DNA from: an uncultured Butyricicoccus sp.
Lineage (GTDB): Bacteria > Bacillota > Clostridia > Oscillospirales > Butyricicoccaceae
Assembly (NCBI GenBank): GCA_900544475.1
Contig: UQVU01000060.1
Location: 1 to 10,268 of the forward strand
DNA: 10,268 nt
Direction: 5' to 3'
Shown in pieces: positions 7,162 through 10,268 of this stretch. Position 1 is the stretch's first letter; every line of letters starts with the position of its first letter. Under the pieces are notes generated by a model that was not told the DNA's origin, did no database searches, and saw only the letters and a program-made list of their open reading frames with translations. Both the position numbers and the translations under genes were made by a program.

Positions 7162-8424
7162 ATGCAGAACAACAGAATTATTCAGGTTGAGGACAAGGTC
7201 CCGCCGAGACTGCTCGTGCCGCTGTCCATCCAGCATATGTTTGCGATGTTCGGTGCGTCCGTGCTCGTGCCGTTCATCTTCAAGATGAACCCGGCCATTG
7301 TGCTGTTCATGAACGGTATCGGCACGCTGCTGTTCATCCTGATCACCAAGGGCAAGGCGCCGGCCTACCTCGGCTCCTCGTTCGCGTTCATCGCGCCGGC
7401 CACCATCGTTATCCAGAACTGGGGCTACCAGTACGCGCTCGGCGGCTTCGTCGCAGTCGGCGCGTGCGGATGCATCCTCGCGCTCATCATCTACAAATGC
7501 GGGACCGACTGGATCAGCGTCGTTCTTCCGCCCGCAGCCATGGGCCCGGTCGTTGCGCTGATCGGCCTTGAGCTGGCAGGCTCGGCGGCTGAAACCGGCT
7601 GTATTATCGGTAGTGGCGTAACGAGAGGCACGGTCATCACGTTCCTCGTAACGCTGGCCGTTGCGGTATTCGGCAGCGTGCTGTTCCGCGGCTTCTTCTC
7701 GACTATCCCGATTTTGATTGCGATCATCTGCGGCTACATCGCAGGCGTCTTTACCGGTGTTATCGACACCCAGACCATTGTTGACGCCCTGCACACCAGC
7801 TTCATCTCCATCCCGAACTTCCAGACGCCGAAGTTCGACATCAACGCGATCCTCATCATCCTGCCGGTCATCCTCGTCATCGCGAACGAGCACATCGGCC
7901 ATCAGCTCGTCACGAGCAAGGTCATCGGCCGCGACCTGCTCAAGGACCCCGGTCTGCACCGCTCGCTGTTCGCGGATAACTTCTCGACCATGATCTCCGG
8001 CTTCATCGGCTCGGTTCCGACCACGACCTACGGCGAGAACATCGGCGTTATGGCGATCACCAAGGTTTACTCGGTTCGCATTATCGGCGGCGCGGCAGTG
8101 CTTTCCATCATCTGCTCGTTCGTCGGCCCGCTCGCCGCTCTCATCCAGACCATCCCCGGCCCGGTCATCGGCGGCATTTCGTTCCTGCTGTACGGCATGA
8201 TCGGCACCTCCGGTCTGCGCATTCTGGTTGACAACAAGGTTGATTACAGCAAGAACCGCAACATGATTCTGACCTCTGTCATCTTCGTCACCGGCCTTTC
8301 CGGCGTGACCCTGTCGCTCGGCGACGTTTCGCTGTCCGGCATGACCCTCGCCGCAATCGTCGGCATGATCATGAGCCTTATTTTCTACGTTCTCGATAAA
8401 GCGAAGCTCACCAACGACGCCTGA
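7162..8424 (+). CDS. uraA: Uracil permease, NCS2 family (UraA/PyrP type)
   Basis: A 420-residue nucleobase:proton symporter of the NCS2 family, expected to have 14 membrane segments, that imports uracil for pyrimidine salvage. QHMFAMFGASVLVP (24-37) and PAYLGSSFAFIAP (67-79) are family signatures. ANEHIGHQ (241-248) supplies Glu243 and His247, equivalent to Glu241 and His245 of E. coli UraA. TTYGENIGV (288-296) supplies Glu292, equivalent to Glu290. These residues favour uracil over xanthine or urate. The ATG at 7162 is chosen because the conserved N-terminus begins there; GGGGG lies 13 bases upstream, a rather long spacing. A TTG at 7102 inside the patatin gene has no ribosome site. It starts 52 bases after the patatin stop; I saw no PyrR-type attenuator in that gap. 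Confidence 0.95.
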   Translation: MQNNRIIQVEDKVPPRLLVPLSIQHMFAMFGASVLVPFIFKMNPAIVLFMNGIGTLLFILITKGKAPAYLGSSFAFIAPATIVIQNWGYQYALGGFVAVGACGCILALIIYKCGTDWISVVLPPAAMGPVVALIGLELAGSAAETGCIIGSGVTRGTVITFLVTLAVAVFGSVLFRGFFSTIPILIAIICGYIAGVFTGVIDTQTIVDALHTSFISIPNFQTPKFDINAILIILPVILVIANEHIGHQLVTSKVIGRDLLKDPGLHRSLFADNFSTMISGFIGSVPTTTYGENIGVMAITKVYSVRIIGGAAVLSIICSFVGPLAALIQTIPGPVIGGISFLLYGMIGTSGLRILVDNKVDYSKNRNMILTSVIFVTGLSGVTLSLGDVSLSGMTLAAIVGMIMSLIFYVLDKAKLTNDA

Positions 8425-8433
8425 TACCGGCAC

Positions 8434-8479
8434 AAAAAAGCAAAGCGCCTGCTCCCGAAAATGGACGCAGGCGCTTTTT
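8434..8479. terminator. Bidirectional terminator between uraA and the two-TM gene
   Basis: An 11-base perfect stem, AAAGCGCCTGC (8442-8452) with GCAGGCGCTTT (8467-8477), encloses a 14-base loop. On the plus strand it ends in five Ts (8475-8479), terminating uraA. On the minus strand it is followed by TTTGCTTTTTT (8444-8434), terminating the convergent gene, whose stop codon (8481-8479) touches the plus-strand T-run. Confidence 0.93.
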
Positions 8480-9021
8480 CACCATATGCTCTTAAAAAAC
8501 CAGATTACAAACCGTATGACTTCGATCCCCACGAATACAAGGAATACCATTCCCACTCTCCATGCAGTGGAATCCCCTGCCGCAGTCTGAAGGGCCTCCG
8601 CCCTCATGAGAAAGTACAGAAAGGCCAGCGTGCTCGCGAGAAAACCATAATCCCACTTATTTTTCCACCATTTCGAGTCCCATATGCTTCTCTTTGTCGG
8701 CGTTTCCTGCTGCGGCTCAGCCTCCGGCGAAGATGTCTGTACAGTCTGCGGCTTCGAGTCTGCTTCCTTCGTCGTGCTCTCCGACGGCATCACAGGCTTC
8801 GCGCTGCTGACCGGCGTTTTCTGCGGCGGCTCGTAAAATAGGTCATCCTCCGGATCGTCGTATTCGTCAAGGTCATCGAGATCATCGAGGCTGTCATCGC
8901 GACCGTGACGGCACTTGCTGTACGGCGCGTGGCTCTCGATCTCCTTTATGCCCTGCCGAAAATGTACATATCCGTCCAGACCCTTTCCGTAATAACCGAA
9001 ATCCCAGTCCTCCATGCTCAT
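8479..9021 (-). CDS. Uncharacterised protein with acidic stretch and two C-terminal TM segments
   Basis: I do not recognise this 180-residue protein. In order it has a Tyr/Gly-rich N-terminus (DFGYYGKGLDGYVHF, 7-21), a very acidic stretch with Leu-Asp-Asp repeats (42-60), a Pro/Ser/Thr/Glu/Gln-rich and probably disordered linker (65-110), a Trp/Lys-rich patch (114-123), and two hydrophobic segments (about 123-139 and 155-176) ending in KSIW. There is no signal peptide. A tail-anchored topology with the long N-terminus in the cytoplasm would suit the Lys/Arg patch before the first segment. The start at 9021 is supported by AGGGAGG 8 bases upstream. A longer frame to 9054 would start inside the -10 box. 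It appears to be monocistronic. Confidence 0.85.
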   Translation of the reverse strand: MSMEDWDFGYYGKGLDGYVHFRQGIKEIESHAPYSKCRHGRDDSLDDLDDLDEYDDPEDDLFYEPPQKTPVSSAKPVMPSESTTKEADSKPQTVQTSSPEAEPQQETPTKRSIWDSKWWKNKWDYGFLASTLAFLYFLMRAEALQTAAGDSTAWRVGMVFLVFVGIEVIRFVIWFFKSIW

Positions 9022-9052
9022 ATTCTGCGCCTCCCTTTCTCTTTGTGCTTTC

Positions 9053-9081
9053 ATTATAGCGCAGAAAGAGGGAAATAAAAA
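9053..9081 (-). promoter_or_regulatory. Promoter of the two-TM gene
   Basis: TATAAT (9058-9053) is a perfect -10. The -35 at 17 bases is TTTTTA (9081-9076), only three of six matches. Transcription would start near 9046, leaving a leader of about 25 bases holding the AGGGAGG ribosome site (9036-9030). Confidence 0.6.
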
Positions 9082-9095
9082 GGACTCTTAAACGT

Positions 9096-9130
9096 AAAAA
9101 GGCACCTGCTCTTAAAAAAGAACAGGTGCC
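9096..9130 (-). terminator. gap intrinsic terminator
   Basis: Twelve pairs, 9101-9112 with 9119-9130 (GGCACCTG core, one G-U), surround a six-base loop and are followed on the minus strand by TTTTT (9100-9096). It begins 33 bases beyond the gap stop codon. The plus strand also has TTTTTT just to the right (9133-9138), so some activity in the other direction is possible. Confidence 0.92.
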
Positions 9131-9163
9131 GATTTTTTATGACTTTACGCCAGTGGGCAACAA

Positions 9164-10213
<1,050 letters not shown>

Positions 10214-10234
10214 TCAATTCCTCCTAGTTGTTAA

Positions 10235-10261
10235 ATTGTATTATTGTTAAATAATAATCAA
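10235..10261 (-). promoter_or_regulatory. gap promoter, tentative
   Basis: TACAAT (10240-10235) is a good -10. The best -35 is TTGATT (10261-10256), but the spacing is only 15 bases. The sequence is AT-rich and alternative -10 positions exist, so exact boxes are uncertain. A strong ribosome site (AGGAGG, 10225-10220) follows. Confidence 0.4.
10244..10261. promoter_or_regulatory. Candidate Rex (redox repressor) operator
   Basis: TTGTTAAATAATAATCAA fits the Clostridial Rex site TTGTTAANNNNTTAACAA, with a perfect left half (7 of 7) and 5 of 7 in the right half. It overlaps the -35 and spacer of the gap promoter, where a repressor would block transcription. Rex releases DNA at high NADH, and gap genes belong to Rex regulons in several Firmicutes. 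A second TTGTTAAAT lies at 10228-10236, 16 bases away, but lacks a matching right half. Confidence 0.55.
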
Positions 10262-10268
10262 CTTGTAC

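Noticed and set aside
7135..8433. A 432-residue open frame antisense to uraA.
   Set aside because: Its composition (very rich in Asp, Arg and Ala) is what a hydrophobic GC-rich gene gives on the reverse strand, and the uraA frame has all its catalytic residues.

Overview
The window comes from a GC-rich member of the class Clostridia. The 16S rRNA 5' end (minus strand, running off the left edge) has the V1/V2 sequence I associate with the Butyricicoccus/Agathobaculum group of butyrate-forming gut bacteria. That placement is from memory and was not searched. Strong Shine-Dalgarno sites, TTGACA/TATAAT promoters with 17-base spacers and simple hairpin-plus-T terminators all fit a Firmicute. The content is chromosomal housekeeping. 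I see no insertion sequence, prophage, CRISPR array, tRNA gene or sign of transfer.

Layout. 1-377: 16S rRNA 5' part (minus). 378-909: rRNA leader and three tandem, visibly related promoters, all pointing into the rRNA operon. 910-2459: a two-gene minus-strand operon, an SDR oxidoreductase overlapping by ATGA a TtcA/TilS-like PP-loop enzyme, with its own promoter and no recognisable terminator before the rRNA promoters. 2535-2572: trpS terminator. 2594-3658: trpS (minus), driven by a fully consensus promoter with a leader too short for a T-box. 3659-3941: divergent trpS/rnr control region. 3942-8424: plus-strand block of rnr (RNase R), a patatin-like hydrolase starting with TTG, and a UraA-type uracil permease, closed by a terminator at 8434-8479 that can work both ways. 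8479-9021: an unrecognised small two-TM protein (minus). 9096-9130: gap terminator. 9164-10210: gap, glycolytic GAPDH (minus), with a Rex-like operator over its promoter at the right edge.

How it fits together. Most genes serve translation and RNA metabolism (rRNA, a tRNA-thiolation-type enzyme, TrpRS, RNase R), with uracil uptake and central glycolysis beside them. The rRNA operon and the SDR, ttcA-like and trpS genes run in the same direction, as expected on a leading strand; rnr, the patatin gene and uraA run the other way. The most informative non-coding features are the triplicated rRNA promoter, its distal copy with a palindrome in the spacer, and the candidate Rex site, which would tie GAPDH expression to the NADH/NAD+ balance of a fermenter. 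No previously undescribed system is evident. The least explained gene is the acidic two-TM protein.
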